The notes beneath the pieces are model-generated. The model was not told the origin of the DNA, ran no database searches, and saw nothing but the letters and a program-made list of their open reading frames with translations. The position numbers and the translations under genes were made by a program. A DNA stretch of 36,371 nt from Scenedesmus sp. ARA3 (lineage: Eukaryota; Chlorophyta; Chlorophyceae; Sphaeropleales; Scenedesmaceae), in NCBI GenBank assembly GCA_004335835.1, contig RWJK01000786.1, positions 1-36,371 of the forward strand, written 5' to 3'. Within the stretch, counting starts at the first letter, position 1. Each line of letters begins with the position of its first letter. Below, piece after piece: positions 11,101 through 20,680 of the stretch.

Positions 11101-13456
11101 CAGTGCTGCGTGTTGTGTGTCAGATGGCTGTGCTGCTGACTGGCTACAATCAAGTGTTGCTTGCAGCGTGTTGGTGCATGCATGCAGTGCGCAATGCAAC
11201 CTGCTGCCACTGCTCCTGCTGTTGCTCACTCGGTGCCCCTGCTGCGTCTGCTGCCACACCGCTCCCTCCCTCCACAGATCTGGTACCTGCCTGACGGCAT
11301 GCGCTGCTTCCAGGACCCCACCGAGGTGGAGTGGATCGAGGACAAGCTGTGGAGCAACAGGCTGGACGAGGGATGGGACCTACAGCAGGTGCGGGCCTGT
11401 GCGTGAAGGCGTGTGGTGTGGGCTTGGAGTGGGGTAGGGGTGGGGTGCAAGTGAGGTTGGTGTGGGGTGGGGCTGGACGACGGCTGGGACCTGCAGCAGG
11501 TGAGAAGGGAGCGGTGTTCGGCCGTGCACGGGTGGGGGCTGCCGGTGTGGCCGTGCGCGGGTGGGGTGGGGTTCGATGGGGTGGCTGAGTGGGTGTAGCT
11601 GGGGTGAAGTGGGGGTGGGTGGGCTGGGACGGCGAGGGGTATGCTGTGAAGGCACCAATTGTATGTCACTGCCGGGTGCACATTGTGTCTGAGAAACAGC
11701 TTGTCCGTACGTGTCAGAAGCGGTTCAGACTTGCGTGTCACGGCTGGCTGGCTGGCTGGCTGGCTGGCTGCCAAATGCAGCGCATATTTCGCATCCATAC
11801 CAGCCCCTTCAGCCCTGTCGCCTGGGTTGCCGTCACACTCCACCAGGTAGGTGCAGGCTCCGGCAGCTGTAATGGCTGCAGTGTGTTGCAGGTGCTGAAC
11901 TGCATGCATGCGAGGCCGCCTCCCCTTTCACCTGTGCTGCTCCTACACTCTACCTGCCACCCGCAGGCGCTGTCAGCTGCCGGGGAGATGTTCAAGCTGT
12001 TCAACCGCGACTCTGCGGAGCGCGTGAAGTGGCTGGACAAGGGCCAGGAGCACCCGCACAGGGTGGCGCTGCAGGTGAGGGTGCGAACGGCTGTGCGGCT
12101 GTGGCTTCGCGGCTGAAGGGGCAGGCTGCTGGCATGGGAGGCTGCTCAGCAGCATTCACAGTGCAGTGCTGCTCTGAGATGGCTCAATTTTCCGTGTTGC
12201 CTTGAACAACAATGCGTCTGTTCAGTTTGGCTCATCAGCACAGCATGCAGCAGCGGGGTGCTGCTTGACAGACTGGTGTTCAGGTGTCAGTTTGCCGGCC
12301 GGCTGCAAGCCCTGCTCATCTCGGCTGCTGCTGCTGCTGCTGCTGCCGTCATGTCGCAGGTGCACACTGCGGTGCTGGACGACCTCATCGAGCGGCTGCA
12401 GGAGGCCATCGACAAGCGCCAGCTGCAGGTGCGGCCAGGCAGCACAGGCAGCAAAGCTGGGAGCAGAACTTTTGGTTGCCAATCAGCCAGCTGCCATGCA
12501 GTACCACAGGCGCTGCTCCGGCTGTTCATTGACACACGCGTTAAACCTAAACCGGCACAATCCTGCAAGATTCCGGTCAACCTAATCACTGATTGCTGTG
12601 CTGTATGTACTGCTTGGCTCCGCCTTGTGCCCGCCCCCAGGCGCGCATCATCATGTCTGGCGCTGGCGACTGGCGCTACGTGGACGTGGTGCACCGCCTG
12701 GCGGGCAAGCTGGAGGCGCTGGAGTGGGTGAGGCAGGTGTACGGCGTGCCAGTGGAGGTAAGGGGCAGGCCCTCAGGCGATGGCAGTTGAAGGGTGGGAG
12801 GCAGGTGCAGTGTGTTGCTGCACCTCCTGCTTCAACAACGCGTGCTCAGCTGCTGTGTCGACGGTATCTGCTGCTGGCAAAGATGTATGTTCTGCTGCCG
12901 CAACTCAACCACTGCCTGTCATGTGCCGTTGTGCTGCTGCATCTCTTGAGCATGGGGCTAGGCAATGTTGCTGTCGCTGTGCAAGCTGTTAACATGGTGC
13001 TGGGTGCTGTGTGCTGTGTGCTGCAGCGCTGCGCCACCGCTGGTGACAGCTGCAACGACATCCTCATGCTGGACGGCAAGATGCCCGCCATCGTGGTGAG
13101 TCCATGTGTACGCAATTGATAACGGCGTGGATGGCTGCTTTGCAGCCCGCATGTTTAGCAGTGCTCAACTTAGCAGTTGAGCATTCACTGGCAGCATCTG
13201 GTGACTATTTGCCAGCGTGACAAAGAGGTTTTGTCAGCTATAACACGCCTTTCCTGCTGCATTGCTGGCGCTGAAACACTTGCTTGCTGTCTGTGTGGCT
13301 GGCACCTGCCGCTGCTGCCGCCGCCAGGTGGGCAACGCGCAGGAGGAGCTGGTGCGCTGGTACCACGAGCAGAACGACCACGGCCGCATCGTGCTCACAG
13401 ACAAGCCAGAGGCGGCAGGCGTGCTGGAGGGCTTGGCACGGCACGGCCTGTACTAG
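5962..13456 (+). CDS. Starch-binding-module / sucrose-6-phosphate phosphatase fusion
   Basis: Sixteen phase-consistent exons give 722 aa: 5962-6226, 6550-6728, 7681-7809, 8092-8151, 8481-8609, 8820-8912, 9197-9355, 9593-9913, 10204-10298, 10807-10942, 11278-11388, 11967-12074, 12360-12428, 12641-12757, 13027-13095, 13328-13456. Residues 1-35 are Ser/Arg/Ala-rich and transit-peptide-like (R-L-V-A-V-A-Y). A CBM48/AMPK-beta-like module spans about 72-155 (E-D-V-Y-I-S-G-S-W-C-E-W, H-E-Y-K-F-N-V-D-G-G-W, G-N-I-N-N). A second module lies at 175-254 (V-I-G-S-W-S-N-W, P-G-E-Y-S-F-R-F). A third, CBM25/53-like, lies at 255-338 (F-Y-A-T-G-W, R-W-K-Q-A-I-I-A-L-P). The C-terminal HAD domain matches plant and cyanobacterial S6PP: D448-I-D450-G-T, T492-G-R-S, K641 and G-D664-S-C-N-D668, then G-N-A-Q-E-E-L-V-R-W. 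All HAD catalytic residues are present. Predicted role: starch-surface sugar-phosphate phosphatase, probably plastidial; the substrate is inferred. Confidence 0.88.
6700..7012 (+). repeat. Exon 2 3' end plus donor, tandem copies running into intron 2
   Basis: The end of exon 2 with its donor (GACCCGCTGGTCATGGACCC, then GAG/GTGGGTGGC) is at about 6700-6746. It recurs at 6835-6880 (GACCCGCTGGTCATGGACCC, GAAGGTGCGTGGC) and more decayed at 6966-7012 (TACCCGCTGGCCATGGACGA, with CGACTGGGGG after it). Spacing is about 136 and 131 bases. The linker also repeats, as GCAGCAGCACTTGCAGCAGT near 6810 and 6922, with a shorter trace near 7055. Confidence 0.85.
8160..8194 (+). repeat. CAG tract just inside intron 4
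   Basis: An uninterrupted run of about eleven CAG/GCA units starts eight bases after the GTGAGT donor of exon 4. It is the one clear CAG-sense tract in an intron here; other introns tend to carry CTG-sense tracts near their 3' ends. Confidence 0.9.
11047..11106 (+). repeat. Decayed copy of exon 10 3' end inside intron 10
   Basis: ATGCTGGCAGTGCCAGGCGT, then GCTCATTTGTGGGCACCAAG, mirrors the last ~50 bases of exon 10 (ATGCTGGCGGTGCCGGACGT ... GTGGGCACCAAG, ending at 10942). The following ATGCGGTGCGCTGGCAGTGCT resembles the original donor flank GTGCGCCCGGCACTGCT. The copy lies about 150 bases downstream and has a small deletion. Confidence 0.8.
11401..11650 (+). other. G-rich intron segment
   Basis: Sense-strand intron 11 is dense in GGGG runs separated by one to seven bases, for example GGGGTAGGGGTGGGG near 11434 and GTGGGGTGGGGTTCGATGGGG near 11561. 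Runs of this kind can form quadruplexes in RNA or DNA. They surround the copied exon end at 11471-11505. Confidence 0.6.
11471..11505 (+). repeat. Copy of exon 11 3' end with intact donor inside intron 11
   Basis: GGCTGGACGACGGCTGGGAC followed by CTGCAGCAG/GTGAG repeats the end of exon 11 (GGCTGGACGAGGGATGGGAC, CTACAGCAG/GTGCG, ending at 11388) exactly 111 bases later. The peptide sense is almost unchanged (L-D-D-G-W-D-L-Q-Q), and the copied donor GTGAG is closer to consensus than the original GTGCG. Confidence 0.85.
11740..11770 (+). repeat. GGCT tetranucleotide microsatellite
   Basis: Seven tandem GGCT units lie in intron 11 between the G-rich stretch and the acceptor of exon 12. Confidence 0.9.
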
Positions 13457-13800
13457 CAACTTCATGCCCCCAGTGCTGCGGAGCGCGCACGCTAGTAGGC
13501 CCAGCCGTGGTGCGCGGTGTGTAGTGATGTATCACAAGCAGCGCTGAAGGGCGGGCGCGGCACGGGCTCTACTGAGCTCCTTGCTGGCAGCGGTGTGGCG
13601 TGTTTGGTCCAGTAGGTGCAGTGGTGGTGGCGCGTGGGTGGCGATGATCATCAGTTGAAGGGCCTGGCACGCCACGGCCTGTACTGAGGGGCTCCAAAGC
13701 GATGGTGTGGCCCACTTCGCCAGCAGGTGCAGTCATTGTGCACGGTGTGTAGCAATGCGTCACCAGCAGCGCTCGGAGGCGCGGCGCGGCCTGTATTGGG
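13413..13800 (+). repeat. Terminal exon 3' end and 3' UTR in four tandem copies
   Basis: The last coding bases of exon 16 (GGCTTGGCACGGCACGGCCT, GTACTAG, ending at 13456) recur as GGGCGCGGCACGGGCTCTACTGA ending at 13575 and GGCCTGGCACGCCACGGCCTGTACTGA ending at 13687. A shorter copy, CGCGGCGCGGCCTGTATTGG, ends near 13799. Spacing is 119, 112 and 112 bases. Linker blocks such as GGTGTGTAG followed by AGCAGCGCT also repeat. The first two copies keep an in-frame stop after Tyr; the third has lost it. Confidence 0.85.
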
Positions 13801-14589
13801 TGCATTGTTAGCATGTGAGCAGTGGTATGTGAAAATGCTGTGCACCCGCCAAATGCAGCCGGCAGCGCATTGTAGCAAGGCATGCTGGGCTTGCGGCATG
13901 ATGCATGAGGGTGCTGCTGCTGGCTTGTGGCCAGTGGGTGCAGCAGCCTGTCGCAGTCTGCATGCTGGTGGCAGATGTCACGTTTTGTGGTTGTGGCGTT
14001 CTCATGCTGTCCTGCAGCTGCCAATAAGGCAAGCATTTCAGGCGGCATTGTGTCTTCCCCTTTTTGTTTCTGGCATGGTTTGTCTGGTTTCTCAATTCCG
14101 TTCTGCTTGGTCACTTGCCTGGCCACTGCAGGCCGTGCATAACAATGCCTGTCACTGGCCTGACAGTGACCAAGTGGCAGATCCGGCAAATACGCCAACT
14201 TGTGTTCAATACCGAGAACAAATTCACGTGTGTTTTGGGAGTGGTCAGAGAGCCATGGCGTCGCCTGTTGAGGGTTTGTCACCTCTTGTGATTCTGCAGG
14301 CATGGTTTTTGGTGTGTGCACATTGTAGAGGATGGGGTGCAGGCTATGCAGTTTCATCTCTTGCTAGCAACAGTGCAGCGCTGCACATGTTGCGTCTTTG
14401 TTCTGTGTGTGACCCATGTACTTTTACGTTTGGTTTGTCTGCTGGGTTTCATGATGCAATGTGGGCTTTGCTGATGTTACTAGTCTCTCCACACGACCGT
14501 GCCGCAGCAGCATGCAGCAACTGATGTGGGGTTGTGTAGGTTGGCGGTCGTATGGCCCCAGTGCCTTGATGCCGTTGGTAGCTGTCATG
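13801..14589. other. Intergenic, no supported gene
   Basis: The AT content is somewhat higher here and no frame has paired splice sites or recognisable motifs. A plus-strand frame is open across 13727-14524 but shows no protein-like composition. Confidence 0.4.
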
Positions 14590-15180
14590 GCGGTGCTGCT
14601 GCAGCAACCAGCAATGCCGCAAACTTTGCCTTGACGGACATCAATGAGAAAAGGCACCTCTAGGACAAGCTGGAGTGGAGCCTCAAGGATGGGACTGATG
14701 TGTTATCAGGGAGGGCGGAAGCCGAGGAGTGGGACAAGCGCACACAACTTGTGTGCACGGTGCAGTGTGTCCACGGGCCTCACCCTGATGCTGGCGTGAT
14801 GCTGGCGTGTGTTGTGTAAGCGCGACGCTGGGGTATGTGCTCATACGGTGTGACTCACACATCGGATGTGGTGTACTGCGTGAATGCGCAGCGGCGCAAG
14901 TACCTGCCAGCGTTGTGCCGCATTATCAGGCATCAAGCATACCGTGTGCATGACGGTGACAGCGACTGGCTGACAGCTGTGGTCACAACTGTTGTCTGTT
15001 GCTACTGTAACACACATAAAGCCGATGCATTTCAGCTTTCTGTAGGCCACCAGGTGACCACAGAAGAATGGTTGCGGCTGAGCACCTCAAGCAATGAGAC
15101 CAGCAGCACCCTTGGGGGGTGCCGGCACCATGCATCAATTGGACGGGACAGCTCAGCAAATGCTTCATGGTATTGATGCG
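14590..15180 (+). pseudogene. Coding-like remnant, possibly a decayed gene or transposon
   Basis: At 14595-14819 a plus frame reads N-A-A-N-F-A-L-T-D-I-N-E-K-R, then an in-frame TAG, then D-K-L-E-W-S-L-K-D-G-T and A-E-E-W-D-K-R-T-Q before another stop. At 14835-15176 a second frame reads C-S-Y-G-V-T-H-T-S-D-V-V-Y-C-V-N and R-R-K-Y-L-P-A-L-C-R-I-I-R. Both look like real protein rather than repeat shadow. The stops, the frame change and the absence of splice sites point to a broken copy. The family is not recognised; a transposase or retroelement origin is only a guess. Confidence 0.3.
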
Positions 15181-16343
15181 TTTGCTGAGCTGTTATGTCA
15201 CAAAAGCTTGCACAGACAGCCCTACTGCAAATACACACTCAACCGCAAACACAACGTGCATCAGCTGTACACCTTGTGACTGCTGCTTGTGGCAAACAAT
15301 GATACGCAAATGTATGCTGCAAGCTGCACAATCTAGCAACCCCCAGCAGCTGAAGTGCTGACAACAACGCACGAACACAAGCAGAAATCTAGACATGGTG
15401 GCTCACACGAGTTGTGGATCATAGCCGCAAACCATGCAGCAAAACAGATAGGTGCATCTACAGACCTCTGCATGCGGGGGGAGTTCTGTGTCGAGGCTGT
15501 GCGCTAGCCAACCATGAGCAAGTGCAGGTTTGAACATGTCGATAAGCCTGCAGCACCTTATTCACATAGCTGTCACCAACAAACCATCAGCATATCCCCA
15601 CCCTGCCAACACTGTCGCTCGCATGTGCTGCATTGCCAACCAGCTGCCAAAAAGGCAACGCCAGTCAACCCCGGTCAACCACCAAAACAATAACACACCT
15701 GCAACAACCAGAGCACGTCATGCAGCAAAACAACCCAAACCGCATGGCACCACTGGCTGACCAAACATGTCTAGCTGCGGCATACATGTGCACACAGAAG
15801 CAGTGCTACTACCCATTTAGTGAGCTGGACCCTGACACAGCGTTACACATCTGAAGCAAGTCATGCACCGATAACAGCAAGCACGCTGAGCTGAGTGCGA
15901 CACAACATTGCAGGCCCTCAAATTAAACCCTTGTACCCCAGACAAGCCTGCTACACTTGATGAAGTGCCCACCCCAAACCCGCCCAAGTCACGCTACTGA
16001 CAGCGCTGAAACAGTGCCTTTGACACCCGAATTAATGAGTACAAGCGTCAGTCACACCACCATGGTGCACACGGATCCCAAAGCCGTTTCCGTGCATTTC
16101 ACAAGCAAGGCTAAAAATTTTGCTCTGGATAAACGAGCAAGTAGGCCTCTGCAAACTCTGCAAGTGCATCAACATGGAAGCAATACAAGACCTGCAAGAC
16201 GTACCGCACGCCTGTGTCATCATAAGTACCTATGTGCATGCACATGTGTTGTGCTGGCAGCAGCAATGGTTGCTGGCAGCGCTCAACACAGCACAACATC
16301 CTCCACCCGATCTATACAACTCGGCTGCGCGCGTGCTTCGTGC
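15181..16343. other. Intergenic / 3' flank of the P450 gene
   Basis: An AAC/CAA-rich stretch lies at about 15590-15740. No protein-like frame is seen. The 3' UTR of the minus-strand P450 gene probably covers the right half. Confidence 0.4.
15843..15847 (-). promoter_or_regulatory. Candidate TGTAA poly(A) signal of the P450 gene
   Basis: TTACA on the plus strand is TGTAA on the minus strand. It is the first such motif downstream of the P450 stop, about 500 bases away, a plausible 3' UTR length for a green alga. Confidence 0.4.
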
Positions 16344-19300
16344 TCAGCACAGCGGCTGCTGCTTGCGTGTGAGCAGCAGCGTGTCACTGCCGGGTGCTGG
16401 GCGCAGCCCCGGGAACACCTCCATGGTGCGCAGCACATCAGGGTCGGCGAAGGACCAGGCCAGGCCGCCCCGCAGCAGCACCGCCAGCAGCAGCTTGACC
16501 TCCGTCATCACCAGGTTCATGCCCAGGCAGCTGCAGCAAGGGGAAGAGGAGGCAGGTGGCAGCAGGCACGGCGCAGAGACAGCAAGCGGCGGCACATGGA
16601 TCAGCAAGAAACCAAGGCACAGTGAACCTTGATTGAAGGTGGCTGCAGGTACGTAAGCACACATGCACTGCCAACAGCACATTAGCTGCCTGCTGCGCAG
16701 GTTAGCCGCTGCCATAGTGATACTACAAGCAGTGGCAGTGACGCTGCCAGCACCCCTGGCAGCCTCCCCCTTCCCATCACACTCACAGGTGAGGACCGAA
16801 GCCGAACGTCAGCATGTGGCGCGGCCTGCTGGACGCGTCACCCAGCCAGCGCTCAGGCTGGAAGGCGCCAGCCAGGCCGCCCTTCCAGTCCATGTAGGGA
16901 GGCACAACACTGCCAGCCGGGATGCTGCCGGGGCCCTTCCACAGTGTGGGCTCCAGCGCATGCATGCAGTCCACGCTGCAGATCATGTAGGCGCTGCGCG
17001 GGATCTGGACTCCGCACAGGCTGATGTTGTTGGTGGCCTGGCGCATGACGACGCGCGAGGCTGGCAGCAGGCGCGTCACCTCGCGGATGCAGGCCTCCAG
17101 GCGCGGCATGTCACCCAGCACCGCCTGGCTGAGGGTGGGGCCGTGGGTGGACACCACCTGCACGGCAGTGCGAGACACGAAGAGAAGATGAGGTAAGGAA
17201 AGCAAAAGAGGGCCACGCTGGACAGAGCTCGGCCTGCCTGAGGGTGGGGCCGTGGCAGGAGGGGTGGAGGCCTGGGGGGCATGGGGAGGGCGGGGGCAGA
17301 AGATGCAGTTAGGCAGGCACACGCAGCACTAGCTGTGCTGATCTGGACAGACACAGATGCGCTCGCGTGACTCACCTCTACTAGCAAAGTGGTTGGGCGC
17401 ATGCCACAAGCCGCATCACTGCAAGCGGGGCCGCTGTGCTGTCACAACACACACGACTGCGCGGCTCTAGCTGCTACAGCAACGCTCCACTGTCTCAATC
17501 AACACAACATGCGATGACCGCAAGGCCTGCGGCGCCGGCCTGCCGCCCCGCCCACCTGCTGCTGCTCCTGCCTCAGCGCCTCCACCTGGTCAGGCAACTG
17601 CCCCAGGATGGCCAGCACAGCAAAGATCATGTAGCGCGTGGTGTCCACGGCACCAATCAGCGTGCCCAGCACCCGCATCGCAGCATTCTCCACGCTCAGC
17701 CGCTGCTGCGCGCGCAGCACCTCCAGCTGTGCCTCTGCCATGTTGGGAGGGGCCACGCTGCTGGCTGCTGCTGGCGCACCCAGCGCAGCCGCATGCGCAG
17801 TGAGCTGCACTGGAGCAGCGCCGCTGGTGCCCTTGCCACCAGTACCAATGCTTGCTGCTGCTGCTGCTGCTGCTTCGCGCTCTTTGAGCCGTGCCACGCA
17901 TGTCGCTGCTGCTGCCTGGTCCACCTGGAAGGCTGTGTCGCTGTGCAGCAGCTCATGCTTGCTGGCGCCATCGCCAGTCCTGAGCATCTTGGCAGCTGGC
18001 CCGACTAGTGCATCAGCGCCCGGCTCATTCTGCAGCATTGTGGTAACAGAGTCCTGCACGGAGACGCAGCATAAATATTTGGATTGGCTGCCTTTGTCCC
18101 TGACCACCAGCAAACTGAGATGTCAAGGCACTGAAATACACGTCAGCTGGTGGCTTTGCATGCTGGGCATGTCACGCCGTTGCAAGCTGGCACGACTGGA
18201 AGTGTATCTGTACACCAAACACGGGTTCACAACAACAATAGCATTCGCTCTTCAAAGTTGCACCACTGCTGCTCATGGTGTCTGTCCAACCACAAGCTGT
18301 CCTCTGTTCTGGTCCTGCTGTGCCCAGCCGCATCATCCCCATCAACTCACCTGCAGCTCCCTGCTGAGTGCTGCCAGCAGCTCCTGCTTGGCCGCCAGTG
18401 CCTTGCTGAAGGTGTTGCCTGGCAGCGCCAGCGGCAGCGCGTACAGCCCCGCCAGGTACTGCAGCATGCGGGCCTTGAACCAGGCGCGGTCGGTGTGCAC
18501 CAGCGGCACGCCCACCAGCACCTCAATGGCAAACTCCAGCGCCATCTCACCCGTCTGGCAAGATGAAGGGAAACATGCAGCGCAGGACAACACAGACACA
18601 AGCGAGCGTGAGCAGAGCCAATGACCACAACGTGAAGTGAGGTGGCAGCAGATGGCCCAGAGCCATCACCCAATTTGACAGACAGGAAGCGCAGGCAGGG
18701 ACGAACAGCGCAGATTCAAATCAACAGTAGATAGGAGCAGATTCAGTGAACAGGATGTGGACACGATGTGTTCCAAAACCTCGATGGCAAACTCCAGCGC
18801 CATCTCACCCGTCTAGACAAGCACATACACAAATGCACAGCACTGCAGCACATAACAGATGCATGCACATGTGAGCAAAATCCAGTGTCGCTTACTTTAC
18901 AGTGGGGTGGCGGCAGGAACAATGGCAGCTCGTCGCTGGTGGCACGTCTTGTACGCGCGACACATAAATGCACAACAGCTGTTGCATGCTGTACGCGCAT
19001 CATGATGCTCTGCGATGTGTTGGCGTGGATTATCATAAGGGCTGCCTGCAGGGGTGCACTGCTGCCCTTCTGCCCTGCACTGCTGCCCTTCTGCCCTGCA
19101 TTGCCGCCCTTCTGGCCTGCCCCACCTCATGCAGCAGGCTGGCGCTGCCACGCTGTGCCCAGCCGTCCACGGCAGCCTGGATGATGCCCGCCAGGCGTGG
19201 CACGCAGCCCTCGATGCTGGCGGGTGACAGGGCCGTGGTCACGGCCTTGCGCCAGAAGCTGCGTGCAGAATGCATATGCAGGGCGGCGCAGCAGGATTTT

Positions 19301-20393
19301 AATTTCATGTGTTTCGTTGCATGGGATGTCAGAACGTTCTCAACGCAGCATGCAGGCTGCAGGGATTTGCAGCGAACAAGTGGACTGTGAAGCGACACAA
19401 AACAACACAAAGCAGCAGCACATCATGGCACTTGTGCTGAGAGAAGCAGGGTACCATGCATGATGCCAGCTGTTGCAGCTCTCAACAACATCTGCTGTCG
19501 TATGCTGCCCATGCCGTGCAACTGCGCGAATGCTCTTCCCCCTCAACAGCTGCTTGATGCTCACTCATGCACGGGCTCGTCCACAATGTGGTCTTCTTGC
19601 TACCATGCATGCTGCCGACTGCTGCTGCTTTGAACATTAACACGCCCTTGCAGTGCAGCTCGCCACTCACTCGTGCACGGGCCCGTCCACCATGTGGTCC
19701 CAGTCCTCCAGCAGCGCATTGAAGGAGGCAAAGGGCACGCTGAAGGTGGTGCCAGCACCCCGCAGCACCTCACGCACCGCTGCAGGCTCCAGCACCACAT
19801 ACACCTGCATGCCCAGCATGCTGGTGCGATACACACCACCGTAGCGCAGGTAGCTGCAGGATCAGTGCAGGAGCAGCAGCAGCAGCAGCAGGGTCATTCA
19901 ACAGGCAAGCAGCAGCATGCTACGGAGCCGCAGCATGCTGGATCAGCTGGTGGTGACAAGAAGACAGAACCTCATGCATGAAGCAATCAACAGCCGCATG
20001 AAGCCAGCCTGTGGAGCTTATTGATGCTTGAACCAAGCTGAAGGCGTTACACAGCTGATGCTGTGTCTTCCTACAGTTTGTGTGCAGTGCGATCCGGGGA
20101 AACTGCTGCTGCCAGCAGCAGTGCTGCTGCGGCAATATGGCAACATCCCAGATGCAAGTGTTCGTGAATGCCTGCTGTCCTCACCTGCGCACAAAGTAGC
20201 CACATGGGTCGTTCTTCACAGCCAGCGTGTCTCCGATGAACGGCAGCAGCAGCTTAGGCCCAGGCTGCCGCTTCTTGCCTAGTGCCAGCAGCAGTGCTGT
20301 GAGCAGCACCACAGCCAAGCCAAGCACTGCCGCGCCGGAGAGCTGATCTAGAGGCCATGCTAACGCGTTGGGAACATCCACCACGGACTGCAT
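16344..20393 (-). CDS. Cytochrome P450, membrane-anchored
   Basis: Seven phase-consistent exons (20185-20393, 19671-19853, 19126-19258, 18351-18554, 17556-18053, 16787-17157, 16344-16530) give 594 aa. The chosen start ATG at 20393 leads directly to an N-terminal anchor (residues 18-39, Ala/Leu/Val-rich), a basic K-K-R and a Pro-containing L-P-F-I-G-D-T-L turn. Later come the I-helix G-A-V-D-T-T (377-382), the ExxR pair E435/R438, P-E-R-W (510-513) and the heme loop F-G-F-G-P-H-L-C-L-G with Cys534; the usual Arg two before the Cys is His532. The layout resembles the CYP85-clan type (CYP26/CYP120-like), so sterol, carotenoid or other lipid oxidation is possible but not shown. An unusual ~110-residue Ala-rich insertion (about 250-360) precedes the I-helix. 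A monooxygenase on the ER or a plastid membrane is expected. Confidence 0.9.
18778..18816 (-). repeat. Copy of P450 exon 4 5' end with AG acceptor, inside intron 3
   Basis: On the minus strand GTCTAG/ACGGGTGAGATGG then CGCTGGAGTTTGCCATCGAG repeats the acceptor and first ~33 bases of exon 4 (TGCCAG/ACGGGTGAGATGG, starting at 18554) 258 bases upstream. The AG is retained, so it could act as a decoy acceptor. Confidence 0.85.
19055..19117 (-). repeat. Three 21-bp minisatellite units beside the exon 3 donor
   Basis: Plus-strand unit TGCACTGCTGCCCTTCTGCCC is present twice exactly and a third time with three changes. The array ends about nine bases from the donor of P450 exon 3 (exon end at 19126). 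Confidence 0.9.
19565..19597 (-). repeat. Copy of P450 exon 2 3' end with donor, inside intron 2
   Basis: Minus-strand GACCACATTGTGGACGAGCC then CGTGCATGA/GTGAGC repeats the end of exon 2 (GACCACATGGTGGACGGGCC, CGTGCACGA/GTGAGT, ending at 19671) 106 bases further into the intron. The 5' splice site is preserved. Confidence 0.85.
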
Positions 20394-20680
20394 TGCTTGA
20401 TTGTAAGACGCAAGCGCACGCGCAAGCACCTGGAGCAGCAATGCATTCCCCGCGCAACTGCAAGCTCCGCGGCGCAGTGTCCCTCAATGATCGATGATCT
20501 AACTACGTAAACGACGTTATGTGTTTGAAAGAGCAGCTCGTCATTGATGACAATCAGCAACTGGGGTTTGCGCGCTCGAGGCATGTGGGGCTCTGCTGCA
20601 ATTTGGCATTGTCGAAGGGAGCTAAGCTGTTTTCCGTTTGTTAAACGCTGCCACAGGCTTTCGTGTAGTGTGCTGTAGCC
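20394..20680. promoter_or_regulatory. Compact divergent promoter region
   Basis: Only 287 bases separate the P450 start codon (minus, 20393) from the start codon of the next gene (plus, 20681), so both promoters must overlap. An AT-richer patch with ACGTAAACGACGTTATGTG near 20504-20522 contains paired ACGT cores. These could be bZIP-type sites, but this is only a motif match. Confidence 0.4.

Noticed and set aside
11226..11909. 227-codon minus-strand frame
   Set aside because: It is antisense to phosphatase exons 11 and intron 11; Pro/His content comes from the complementary G-rich segment.
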